Translations under genes and position numbers: made by a program
Shown here: positions 33,100-40,971 of the stretch, piece after piece
Position numbering within the stretch: position 1 is the first letter of the stretch
Layout: every line of letters starts with the position of its first letter
Notes under the pieces: model-generated
Told to the model about the DNA's origin: nothing
The model's input: the letters and a program-made list of their open reading frames with translations, nothing else
Databases searched by the model: none
Source: Levilactobacillus hammesii DSM 16381
GTDB taxonomy: Bacteria > Bacillota > Bacilli > Lactobacillales > Lactobacillaceae
Length of the DNA: 41,663 bases
Direction: 5' to 3'
NCBI RefSeq assembly: GCF_001434395.1
Contig: NZ_AZFS01000060.1
Coordinates: 26,356 to 68,018 of the forward strand

Positions 33100-33531
33100 A
33101 TGATGAAAAAAACAGTTACGCAGACTTTTCTGATGGCTGGTGCAGCCCTCATGTTAGTTGGCTTCGGCGGGACGACAACCCAAGCTAGTCAGACCAGCAC
33201 ATCCTATCAGCATAAAGCGACGAAGGTGAAGTGGCACAAGGGGACACCTAAGAGTGTGCGCGGTAATTTTAAAACTAAAAAATATGGGGCAGACTTAATG
33301 ATGGAGACGCGAATTCGTGCCAAGTCGACCTGGTTCTGGGGATCGGGGATGCCCATTCAAAAGGGCTACAACGTCCATTACAAGAAGACCGGGCACAATC
33401 ATTACGTCATTCGCTACGATGCGCACGCCTCAGGGATGTTCAAGGGTGGTAAGAAGCTGACGATGTCCGTGAATAAGGTTGGTAAGAATATTAAGGTCTT
33501 TGGCTATAGCAATGTTTTCTATAAGTACTAA
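33100..33531 (+). CDS. Small secreted protein, W-x-x-G-x-P-K family, paralogue 3
   Basis: 143 residues (142 if ATG 33103 is used; GGAGG at 33091-33095 fits the second better). Signal peptide to about 30 (TTTQA-S). After a short linker the mature part has VKWHKGTPKSVRGNFKTK, clearly the motif of the 23801 product (VKWQSGTPKKVRGIYHTK) from the other secretory run. The C-terminal half differs (HNHYVIRYDAHASGMFKGGK), is basic and beta-rich. This cross-run paralogy is the main sign that the two runs share a history. Function unknown. Confidence 0.72.
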   Translation: MMKKTVTQTFLMAGAALMLVGFGGTTTQASQTSTSYQHKATKVKWHKGTPKSVRGNFKTKKYGADLMMETRIRAKSTWFWGSGMPIQKGYNVHYKKTGHNHYVIRYDAHASGMFKGGKKLTMSVNKVGKNIKVFGYSNVFYKY

Positions 33532-33557
33532 TTGGGTTTAACAATAGGGAGACTGAC

Positions 33558-34148
33558 ATGAAACGATTAAAGGAGTTTTTAGTAGCCTTGGTTTTGGGAC
33601 TTGCCATCGGCGGTTTAGCCGGCATGACGGGGACATCAGCAAGTGCTAGTACTTGGCATAAAGGGCTGCCTAAGGTATTGAAGCAACATCATCTTTGGGG
33701 AAGCAAGCGGATATCACGATTTGGTTCTGCCAAGCAGTTCTATTCACGTAACTTTATCGAAACTGGCTATAGCAAGGGAAGTGGTTACTTCTTCTCTGAT
33801 GTGATGCGGACGTACTATAAGAATGGCAAGTTCGAGCAATCATTTGTTGAATTGCTAATCAACTCGAGACGTTACGAAGTCGACCCGGCCACCACTTATA
33901 TGAAGACGGGAAAACACACTTATCAGATCAAGTCGACTGTGAAGCAATCGGGGTATCCAGACCAGCGCTACAAGGTTCAACAGTCAGGTAAGCATATGAC
34001 GGTCTGGACGAAGCGTTTGTGGAATCATATTGATCCTAACAAGGGCTTCAATCGCAGTCAGAAGAAGTGGCACAAGATCGATCACTATCAAGTGTTGAAA
34101 AACATTTCTGATGATAACGTTCAAAATAAAGATCCGATGCATAAGTAG
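33558..34148 (+). CDS. Small secreted protein, TWHxGxP family
   Basis: 196 residues, signal peptide 1-30 (FLVALVLGLAIGGLAGMTG, cleavage near ASA-S). The mature start STWHKGLPKVLKQHHLWGSK resembles that of the 27725 product in run 1. It is longer than the other family members by about 50 residues, with a His/Lys/Asn-rich tail (NRSQKKWHKIDHYQ). Many Tyr, Lys and Ser residues; no Cys in the mature protein. AGGGAG precedes the ATG. Function unknown. Confidence 0.7.
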   Translation: MKRLKEFLVALVLGLAIGGLAGMTGTSASASTWHKGLPKVLKQHHLWGSKRISRFGSAKQFYSRNFIETGYSKGSGYFFSDVMRTYYKNGKFEQSFVELLINSRRYEVDPATTYMKTGKHTYQIKSTVKQSGYPDQRYKVQQSGKHMTVWTKRLWNHIDPNKGFNRSQKKWHKIDHYQVLKNISDDNVQNKDPMHK

Positions 34149-34171
34149 CCAATAAATGGGAGTAAATTCAG

Positions 34172-34933
34172 ATGAAAAAAATTGCACTAAAAGCCTTAAT
34201 GCTAAGCTGCTTAGTCGTTAGTTTTGGCATGGTCGCAGACAGTAAAGTTCCTGTGAGCGCCTTTGCCAAGACGCAAGCAGCCAAGGTGGTTAAGCATGAA
34301 AAGATTAAACGAACCAGCTATCATGCTAACGGCGGCATATTATATACGAGCACCACGTTGACTAAGAAATCGGCTAAACAGGTTAAGAATGTGAAGACGA
34401 CTTTGTTTGCAAGCAAGTCGGCTAGAATCAAGAAGAATAATGGTAAACAAGCCACCTATTACTTTGTTAAAAACAAGCGTGGTGATGTCAAAGGGTGGCT
34501 CTGGAAAGGCAATCTGAACAGGACCAAGAATTTGGCACAACGGGCTTCGGATCTTCGACGGTTTAAGGTAGCTTACTGGGCGAAGGGACGGCATGGGGAT
34601 ATGGACGATTTGCCGGATGAAGCGCTGAGAAATATGCCACTGTCGCATGTTTATAACATTAGTTATCATGATAATAAGGCCGGTATGCCATCGTTATTGC
34701 GACGTTTTTATGCATGGAATCCGCGAGAAGCTCAAGGATCATTGATGGCATATGCCATATTCAAGGGACGATTTGATGCGAAAACTAATGCCAAACTGTT
34801 GCGGTTAAAAAACAGAGTCCAAAAAGAAATCTCCCAATATAAGTCTCACGATGTCGTATCAACTGATAACTTATGGGATGCAACCAATGACTTGGGTCAA
34901 GCGTTATCGAAAGCGGTACATACATTAGGCTGA
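34172..34933 (+). CDS. Secreted protein with SH3-like N-terminal region
   Basis: 253 residues, signal peptide about 1-32 (ALMLSCLVVSFGMVAD, cleavage near SAFA-K). Residues 40-115 alternate Lys/Thr/Tyr and end KNKRGDVKGWLWKGNL, which looks like the GW/SH3-like wall-binding modules of lactobacilli. The C-terminal half (about 120-253) is mostly helical, with RRFYAWNPREAQGSLMAYAI. No catalytic motif was recognised. GGGAG precedes the ATG. It probably binds the cell envelope. Confidence 0.68.
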   Translation: MKKIALKALMLSCLVVSFGMVADSKVPVSAFAKTQAAKVVKHEKIKRTSYHANGGILYTSTTLTKKSAKQVKNVKTTLFASKSARIKKNNGKQATYYFVKNKRGDVKGWLWKGNLNRTKNLAQRASDLRRFKVAYWAKGRHGDMDDLPDEALRNMPLSHVYNISYHDNKAGMPSLLRRFYAWNPREAQGSLMAYAIFKGRFDAKTNAKLLRLKNRVQKEISQYKSHDVVSTDNLWDATNDLGQALSKAVHTLG

Positions 34934-34964
34934 TTGGATTGGAAATTTTAGGAGAATGATGAAA

Positions 34965-35423
34965 ATGAAGAAGAACTTATTTATTGCGACAATGGCTGTT
35001 GCGGCAGGCTTGTCCTTAGGTGGTGTTATGGCTCCAAGTACGACTGCTGAGGCCAAAATTCATTATACGACGACGCCCAAATCATTCAGGGGCACTTGGG
35101 TTAGGGCGGACGATGAAGATCCAGCAAATATTAATACGCTCAGGATTTCCAAGTATGTTTATGATTACCAATATAACCATCACGGCAAAAAAGGGACTTT
35201 AGTCAAATGGTCTGGAAAAAAGAAATCCCATTATTACAATCATAGTGATCTTAGTGTTAAAAAGGGCAAGCATAAGGGAACTTGGCGCATTAGCTGGTAT
35301 CGGATGAATAGTATTTTTGACGAGACCATCAAACGGGAAAAGCACAATGGTAAGACGGCATTGGTCTTCCTTGACCGTTATGGTGATGGCACGCCACTAA
35401 GAATTTATTTTTATAAAAAATAA
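34965..35423 (+). CDS. Small secreted protein, PKSFxGTW family, paralogue 2
   Basis: 152 residues from ATG 34965; 34956 and 34959 are in-frame alternatives close to AGGAG (34950-34954). It is a clear paralogue of the 32571 product: signal peptide, then KIHYTTTPKSFRGTWV, LVKWSGKKKSHYYNHSDL, GTWRISWYRMNSIFDE and the ending LRIYFYKK match with small changes. It is basic and Tyr-rich, with no Cys. It is last in secretory run 2; a terminator follows. Function unknown. Confidence 0.72.
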   Translation: MKKNLFIATMAVAAGLSLGGVMAPSTTAEAKIHYTTTPKSFRGTWVRADDEDPANINTLRISKYVYDYQYNHHGKKGTLVKWSGKKKSHYYNHSDLSVKKGKHKGTWRISWYRMNSIFDETIKREKHNGKTALVFLDRYGDGTPLRIYFYKK

Positions 35424-35469
35424 GACCCCGAAGTGTTAAATTAAGGCAACACTCAAATATTTGAGAGGG

Positions 35470-35498
35470 CTCAGTTCAATCTTGAACTGGGTTTTTTT
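35470..35498 (+). terminator. Terminator closing secretory run 2
   Basis: CTCAGTTCA (35470-35478) pairs with TGAACTGGG (35483-35491), loop ATCT, followed by seven T. Confidence 0.88.
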
Positions 35499-35686
35499 GT
35501 TCGACTAAATTAATTGAAGCCAATATGGGATGAAGATTTATACACTGTGAAATTGAAGGATAAATTAGCCTTATTAAGTATTGCTTCTGGCAATTATTAA
35601 CTTGCGCATATCACTTAACGAACCGCTAGTTTTTGGGCCGCAACAAAGCTCGCCTAAATCTGTATTCCACATAATGTTTTACGCCA

Positions 35687-35715
35687 TTGATTATTACTCA
35701 CAACGTGGCTATAAT
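35687..35715 (+). promoter_or_regulatory. Promoter of the LPQTN surface protein gene
   Basis: TTGATT (35687-35692), a 17-bp spacer and a perfect TATAAT (35710-35715). Transcription should start near 35722, about 70 nt before the ATG. The remainder of the gap 35499-35686 is AT-rich and otherwise featureless. Confidence 0.75.
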
Positions 35716-35791
35716 GGATAATGACAAGAGGAAGTAAAAGTGCTTATAAAAATATCTGAATTTGGTTGTAAGTTAAAGAGGGGGACCAATC

Positions 35792-38700
35792 ATGAGGAAT
35801 TTTGAACGTAAGACACACTACAAGATGTATAAATCACATAGAGGCTGGTTAGTTGCTGGTATTACAGTCACCAGTATGGCCGTGGGGATCATTGCGGGCC
35901 CCCAAGCCACGCCAACCGCGCATGCCGATGATAATAACGCACCCGTTGAGGAAACAGGACAGCAGAATGCGGCCAGTGGGTCGAACAAAGTTTCCCTGCA
36001 GTCGAGTCAGTCTTCTGATGGTACGGACGGTCAGATTGAAAACGGTAACAAGCCTAGTACGTCCGACAAGTCTAATATAGGACAGCCAGGTGACGGGGCA
36101 AGCGGTGGTGAATCTGGAGACGTTGGTTCTGGTGCTGATACTGGATCAGTTGGCAACAATAGTGGTCAGCCAGGTAGCCCAGCCCCAGAGGGCCCTCAGA
36201 GCACGGCTGATAAGCAAGGTCAGCCTGCATCTGGTTCAGAAGTAGTCGCTAAACCGGAAAATTTGGAGGTCACTAAGGACGTTGTGGCAGCACCAGCAGC
36301 TCCGACATCTCCAGTTAAGACGGGGATCACTGTCCAAGATCCCAATGATCTGACGAATAAGGTCGCGGGTCAACCGGTATTTAACGTCAGTAAGACTGAC
36401 CAATTGCAATATACTTATAATCACGTGGATTCTGCTGGGCGTAATACGGACTTAAGAGTTGTAGATGGCTATAATAGTGGTTATCAAGTACAGGGCGCTA
36501 GCACTTGGTTGGGTGAAACGTATGCGAACCAGATTGCACAGGATGCCAAAGGTGTTGATCCGGTTTCGTCGGCCAGGTATGGAACCCAACTCATGTACAT
36601 CGATGAATGGCTGCCAGACTATGGGCTCCAATACTTTCTCTGGCAAAATAACTATACCAAAACTTATGCGACCATTGCTGACTTTCGGAATAACTTCACG
36701 AAGGCCGAGTTAGCAACGCTCACTTCCATTTATTCGAACGACAACTTACAAGCTGCGGCCGGTAATCAGCCGACAACCTATTATCAGAGCATTATGGCCA
36801 TGCAAACACTGGAAGGTTTACAAAACGCGGTAAATCTTCAGGTGCTGTTCATCTCGCCAAACTTGAGTGTCAGCCAAGCTATCTATGGTACCTATGAAAA
36901 GAACAGCAATCTCTGGGATATTCGGGCGTTAAGCAACCTGAAGGACCTGCGTGAAGTTCAGTTACCAATGGCTTCTATCAATGATATCTCAGCACTAGGG
37001 AATCACGACCAGTTGACCCAGGTCGGCTTTATCGATAACCAGATCACGGATATTTCACCACTGGCGACAGATAAGAACTTATTAATTTCAAATGCTAATC
37101 TTAGTAAACAACACGTGCTGTTAGCACCGATTAAAGTTAGCGATAAATTAGCTAAGGGAGTCAACACAACTGATACAGGGATGCTGACCTACACGACACC
37201 GTCCTTTATCATCAAAGATTTGGCTGCTAGCAATCTGCCGATTCAGGGATTTGATAACGCCAGGGATGTTAAATATCCGTCCCTTTTCCCATCTAGTTCC
37301 GATGCCGGTAATTTGAACAGTAACACGTTGACTTGGTATAACTTATTGAATGATACGGATTCAGCGTACGGAAGCTTATCCACCACTTGGAGCGATACTA
37401 ACAGTGACTTTGCCGGCTATATTTTTCAGCCGTATGAATTAGCTGCTAACGTCAGTGATTTAAACGTCAATATTCAGCTCTTACAAGCTAACGGCCAACA
37501 GTTAAACCTAGCACCAGCCACTCTGATTTCTGGAGATATTGGATCGAGTGTGGACGTCCAAAAGAATGCGACCGTCGTGACGTTATTGAATCAACAGTTG
37601 TCTAAGGGCTACACGTTCTCCGGGCTGATTTTGGATGGCACGGGTCTCTATTCCGACTATCTAGCCGGCAATGGCAAGGCTAATGCACAGAAGTCTTCTG
37701 AAACCACCTTAACTGACGAATCCAAGAACTGGACGATTCTTTTCTACAAAGACGTACTGCCATGGAATCTCGCCATGTCCTATGGGACCAAGGACGCCGA
37801 TGGTAACTTCACACCAATCACGGCCGAAGATGGCACTCCGGTTACCGATAGCTACAATGGAACCTCTGACACACCATTAGCCTTGAACAGTTATCAGAAG
37901 GACTTCCCTGATTACGTCTACACGGGCGCCGAGACCAGCGTTGACGGCAAGACCTGGACGGATATCAGTTCAGCTACCGACATTCCCTTTGTTGGCGCTA
38001 AGCAAGCCGTTCGGTTGGTTTACGCACAGGCTAAACGGGCTACTGTGACGGTAAAGGACGCGACAACCGGCAAGACGGTTCAAGTCCTAGACTACACGAC
38101 TAATCCCGAACTCCGGGGCGCCATTGGCACAACGAGTACCTTTGATTCCGCCACGGTGATTGATCCAGCCGTTGCCAAGGGGTACAAGTTAGTTAGCGAT
38201 ACCACGAAGAACGCAGACGGCAGCAGTGCCATCGTCTTCGGGCAGGCCGACGATACCAATTTGAGTTTCGCGATTACCTTGGCCCACGACTTTAAGACGA
38301 CGGAAAAGGCCGTCAATGAAGTCATTAATTACCAGGATCAACAGCAGAAGCAGGTCGCTGCGCCAGTTACGAAGACCATGACGTTTGCCACGGTCACGGA
38401 TCAGGTAACGCAGGACGCCGTGACTTACAGCAATTCAGCCGCCACTGGCATGCCAGCACTTGATGTGACCGGCAAGCCGACTGACACTGGTTGGGTTGTC
38501 TACCAGGCCGGCGATCAGCTCGCCTTTGGAAATGTGAAGAACCCAACGGTAGCGGGGATGCACGTCGTTTCAACGACGGACCCGGCCAATGATCTAACCC
38601 AAACAACGGGTCAGAGCGTTACGCCTGACAGTGCTGACTTGGCCATCACCGTAACCTATGCGGCCGATGCGACAACCGGCGGCGGTGGCGACAACGGCAA

Positions 38701-39091
38701 TAATGGTGGTGGCAATGTGACGCCACCAACCACGAATCCTGAAACCCCATCGACCGGTGGTGGCGCGGATAAGATCAAGCCAAAGAAGCCAGCCAAGAAG
38801 CCGATGAACAAACCGGCTAAGCAACCCGCAAAGGTTACTACGGTTGGTAAGACGGGGACTACGAGTCCCAAGCAACCCCTGACGACCGCAACAACCGGTG
38901 GTCAGGCGGCTAAGGTTCAGGAATTAGCTGCGCCGGTATCCGGTAAGCCAGCCCAAACCTTGGCTAAGCAGAAGACCAGCACGACACTGCCTCAGACCAA
39001 TGAGCAGCAGAACCACGGGTTAGCGATTGTGGGCTTGGCCTTGTTAGGTGCTCTGGCAGGCGCCTTCGGTTGGAAGAAACGTACGCATTAA
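35792..39091 (+). CDS. LPQTN-anchored surface protein with LRR and MucBP-like domains
   Basis: 1099 residues. A long signal peptide of KxYKxGKxW type (KMYKSHRGW, 11-19) has likely cleavage near residue 46. A low-complexity Gly/Ser/Gln/Pro stalk covers 47-150. A helical region (about 190-350) leads to a short leucine-rich-repeat part (about 370-435: LKDLREVQLPMASINDIS, LTQVGFIDNQITDISPL). Then comes a large beta-rich region, with MucBP-like modules at about 745-830 and 833-957. A Lys/Pro-rich wall-spanning stretch is followed by LPQTNE (1066-1071), a membrane helix and KKRTH. Sortase A should link it to peptidoglycan. Adhesion to mucus or plant material is the family-based guess. Confidence 0.9.
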   Translation: MRNFERKTHYKMYKSHRGWLVAGITVTSMAVGIIAGPQATPTAHADDNNAPVEETGQQNAASGSNKVSLQSSQSSDGTDGQIENGNKPSTSDKSNIGQPGDGASGGESGDVGSGADTGSVGNNSGQPGSPAPEGPQSTADKQGQPASGSEVVAKPENLEVTKDVVAAPAAPTSPVKTGITVQDPNDLTNKVAGQPVFNVSKTDQLQYTYNHVDSAGRNTDLRVVDGYNSGYQVQGASTWLGETYANQIAQDAKGVDPVSSARYGTQLMYIDEWLPDYGLQYFLWQNNYTKTYATIADFRNNFTKAELATLTSIYSNDNLQAAAGNQPTTYYQSIMAMQTLEGLQNAVNLQVLFISPNLSVSQAIYGTYEKNSNLWDIRALSNLKDLREVQLPMASINDISALGNHDQLTQVGFIDNQITDISPLATDKNLLISNANLSKQHVLLAPIKVSDKLAKGVNTTDTGMLTYTTPSFIIKDLAASNLPIQGFDNARDVKYPSLFPSSSDAGNLNSNTLTWYNLLNDTDSAYGSLSTTWSDTNSDFAGYIFQPYELAANVSDLNVNIQLLQANGQQLNLAPATLISGDIGSSVDVQKNATVVTLLNQQLSKGYTFSGLILDGTGLYSDYLAGNGKANAQKSSETTLTDESKNWTILFYKDVLPWNLAMSYGTKDADGNFTPITAEDGTPVTDSYNGTSDTPLALNSYQKDFPDYVYTGAETSVDGKTWTDISSATDIPFVGAKQAVRLVYAQAKRATVTVKDATTGKTVQVLDYTTNPELRGAIGTTSTFDSATVIDPAVAKGYKLVSDTTKNADGSSAIVFGQADDTNLSFAITLAHDFKTTEKAVNEVINYQDQQQKQVAAPVTKTMTFATVTDQVTQDAVTYSNSAATGMPALDVTGKPTDTGWVVYQAGDQLAFGNVKNPTVAGMHVVSTTDPANDLTQTTGQSVTPDSADLAITVTYAADATTGGGGDNGNNGGGNVTPPTTNPETPSTGGGADKIKPKKPAKKPMNKPAKQPAKVTTVGKTGTTSPKQPLTTATTGGQAAKVQELAAPVSGKPAQTLAKQKTSTTLPQTNEQQNHGLAIVGLALLGALAGAFGWKKRTH

Positions 39092-39112
39092 ACTAAAATG
39101 AAGTAGAAAATT

Positions 39113-39155
39113 AGCCCCAGGTAGTGGTCGCTTCGGCCAGTACCTGGGGCTTTTT
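39113..39155 (+). terminator. Terminator of the surface protein gene
   Basis: AGCCCCAGGTA (39113-39123) pairs with TACCTGGGGCT (39141-39151); TGG/CCA pair inside; T-run to 39155. Confidence 0.9.
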
Positions 39156-39183
39156 GGTGGCATAGTTACGCGCTGCAAGTAGA

Positions 39184-39221
39184 AAAAGTCACGATTACCA
39201 ATAACGGTAGTCGTGACTTTT
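39184..39221. terminator. Terminator of the XRE gene, bidirectional
   Basis: A 16-bp stem (39184-39199 with 39206-39221, one wobble), loop AATAAC, with A- and T-rich ends. It lies 6 bp past the stop of the minus-strand XRE gene. Confidence 0.85.
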
Positions 39222-39227
39222 CGAGTT

Positions 39228-39548
39228 TTAATGAGTTTCATGATAAGTGGTGATTTCATTGGCTTGTTCGATGAGTGAGACAAATTGCATGATACTTTGC
39301 ACCTGTTCACCGGTTAAACCGGCCATCTTGAATGGTGGATTGTCGGAACCACCTAGCAAATAATCGGCTGAGGTGTCCAGAATCCCGCAAATCTTGATGA
39401 ATGTTTCCAGTGAGGGATAAGACAAGCCTTGCTCGTACGCGGAGACCGTTCCCTTACTGACGGCTAATTGTTTAGATAAGTCTAGTTGTGTGAGGCGCTT
39501 TGACTTGCGAACCGTCTTCAGTCTTTCGCCAAAAAAGTCTATATTCAA
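39228..39548 (-). CDS. XRE-family transcriptional regulator
   Basis: 106 residues. The Cro/CI-type helix-turn-helix at about 3-62 reads FGERLKTVRKSKRLTQLDL, then KGTVSAYEQGLSYPSLETF, then GILDTSADYLLGG, all typical. The C-terminal 40 residues are helical. It starts at TTG (39546-39548) with GGGAG before it; no nearer ATG exists. It could regulate the flanking surface-protein genes, but no operator pair was identified. Promoters in 39549-39777 were not clear. Confidence 0.85.
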   Translation of the reverse strand: MNIDFFGERLKTVRKSKRLTQLDLSKQLAVSKGTVSAYEQGLSYPSLETFIKICGILDTSADYLLGGSDNPPFKMAGLTGEQVQSIMQFVSLIEQANEITTYHETH

Positions 39549-39694
39549 TAGGTTCTCCCTCGCTACAGAATGGCAGATTTATCTGCAAATGTGTTATTGT
39601 GAAGTAACTTCATGGTAGTACCGGGACGAATCTTTGTCAACGTCAGTGGGGGATTACATGAATTCCAGGAGTGTCAGAATTGAATCCTATCTTT

Positions 39695-39725
39695 CATTAC
39701 CCGAAGTTTAAAAATACGGGTAATG
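39695..39725. other. Inverted repeat downstream of the secreted Ig-like protein gene
   Basis: CATTACCCG (39695-39703) and CGGGTAATG (39717-39725) pair perfectly around 13 A/T-rich bases. It lies past the stop of the minus-strand gene at 39778 and may end its transcript, although no long T-run follows. Confidence 0.5.
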
Positions 39726-39777
39726 GCGAAATGAAGACTACCAACTGATCACTGATTAAAATTTTTGGCGGGTGCCG

Positions 39778-40932
39778 CTAGTTAACGTTAACGTCAATTC
39801 GTAGACTCAGTTTAGGATTGTTCACGGAGCGGACAGTCACACTCGACTTCCCGGCGCCGGTAGCCGTGATCATGAAGGTTCCTGTTGTCGTTTTGCTAGG
39901 TGCTGTGACGACGGCTGGATTAGCACTGGTTATAGTATAGGAGTTCATCTGTAGGTCGGATAATTTGAGACCACCAACGGTTCCCGACCACATCTGAACC
40001 TTCTGTGTCTCACCGACAGTTAGATCGGCGATGAAAAAGTTAGAGGAAAGGTCGGCAACCTTTTTGGTTTCAGACCAGTCACGTGCGTTATCGAAATTGG
40101 TATCTGAAGGAATCTTATCCCGAATGGCTTGGCCGACTTCGGGATTAGTCGGGTGATAGAGCGCGTTCTTATCACTCAGATAGTAAGTATTGGCTTTATC
40201 AGGGATAGCAGCGTAGGCAGCGGCCGTAAATTCACTCTTGAGCTGAGTCACTTCAATTGGAGAGGCGCTACCCATCTTATTGGAAACGTAAGGTAAGCCG
40301 TCCTCATCGTAGGGGACGTTGTCGACATTGTAGAGGGGAATCCCATTGCCCTCGGCACCAAAGGCGGGTAGGTTGAGCCATTGGGACCAAGTGATGTGCT
40401 TCGTGGCGTTGACGTACATACCATCAGTTTTAGTATTGGTCTTTTTAGAGGCATTCTTGGCTTTAGCTTTTGTTGTAGCAGAGGTTTTGGCCGTTTTCTT
40501 AGCTGTTGCTTTTGATTGGCTGCTCTTCTTTGTGACTTTCTGAGTGGTCGTTGTGTTTTTATACCAACCTGTTAGGTAGTGGCGGTTAACCCAAATAGCT
40601 TGTCCTTTTTTACCGATCCGAACTTGATAATAGATGCTGTGATCAATCTTGGCATGCCGGAGCGTGGTCAGAAAGCTTACTTGATATTTAGTACTACTAA
40701 GTTTAGCGGCAGTTCTAAACCGGTAATGCTTATTGGAAACCTTCTTTAACGTGTAACCTTTCCAGGCAGACTTCCGGCCGTTGACGGCAACCTGATGGTG
40801 TTTCATCGGCTTGTTCCACTTGATGTAGTGAACCTTTGAAGCATTGGCAGTAGTTGGTTGAACGGTTGTTAAGCCGATGAAGCTGGTTAGAGCTAGTCCT
40901 GTAACAGCGAGCTCTTTAAAAATCTTATTCAT
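39778..40932 (-). CDS. Secreted protein with Big_2-like C-terminal domain, tandem copy 1
   Basis: 384 residues. Signal peptide about 1-31 (LALTSFIGLTTVQPTTANA). A basic Tyr/Trp/His-rich domain (33-125: YHRFR-like strands, ending NRHYLTGWYKN) precedes a Lys/Thr/Ala-rich linker (126-172). A domain I do not recognise follows (about 173-285: ITWSQWLNLPAFGAEGNGI). The C-terminal ~95 residues have an Ig-like Big_2 pattern (IADLTVGETQKVQMWSG, ITSANPAVVTAPSKTTTGTF, ITATGAGKSSVTVRS). There is no sortase motif, so it is secreted or held by wall-binding parts. It follows the partial copy 2 by 39 bp. Confidence 0.78.
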   Translation of the reverse strand: MNKIFKELAVTGLALTSFIGLTTVQPTTANASKVHYIKWNKPMKHHQVAVNGRKSAWKGYTLKKVSNKHYRFRTAAKLSSTKYQVSFLTTLRHAKIDHSIYYQVRIGKKGQAIWVNRHYLTGWYKNTTTTQKVTKKSSQSKATAKKTAKTSATTKAKAKNASKKTNTKTDGMYVNATKHITWSQWLNLPAFGAEGNGIPLYNVDNVPYDEDGLPYVSNKMGSASPIEVTQLKSEFTAAAYAAIPDKANTYYLSDKNALYHPTNPEVGQAIRDKIPSDTNFDNARDWSETKKVADLSSNFFIADLTVGETQKVQMWSGTVGGLKLSDLQMNSYTITSANPAVVTAPSKTTTGTFMITATGAGKSSVTVRSVNNPKLSLRIDVNVN

Positions 40933-40971
40933 AATAGCCTCCCCATATGTGATTAATGTTGAGTTGCTATG

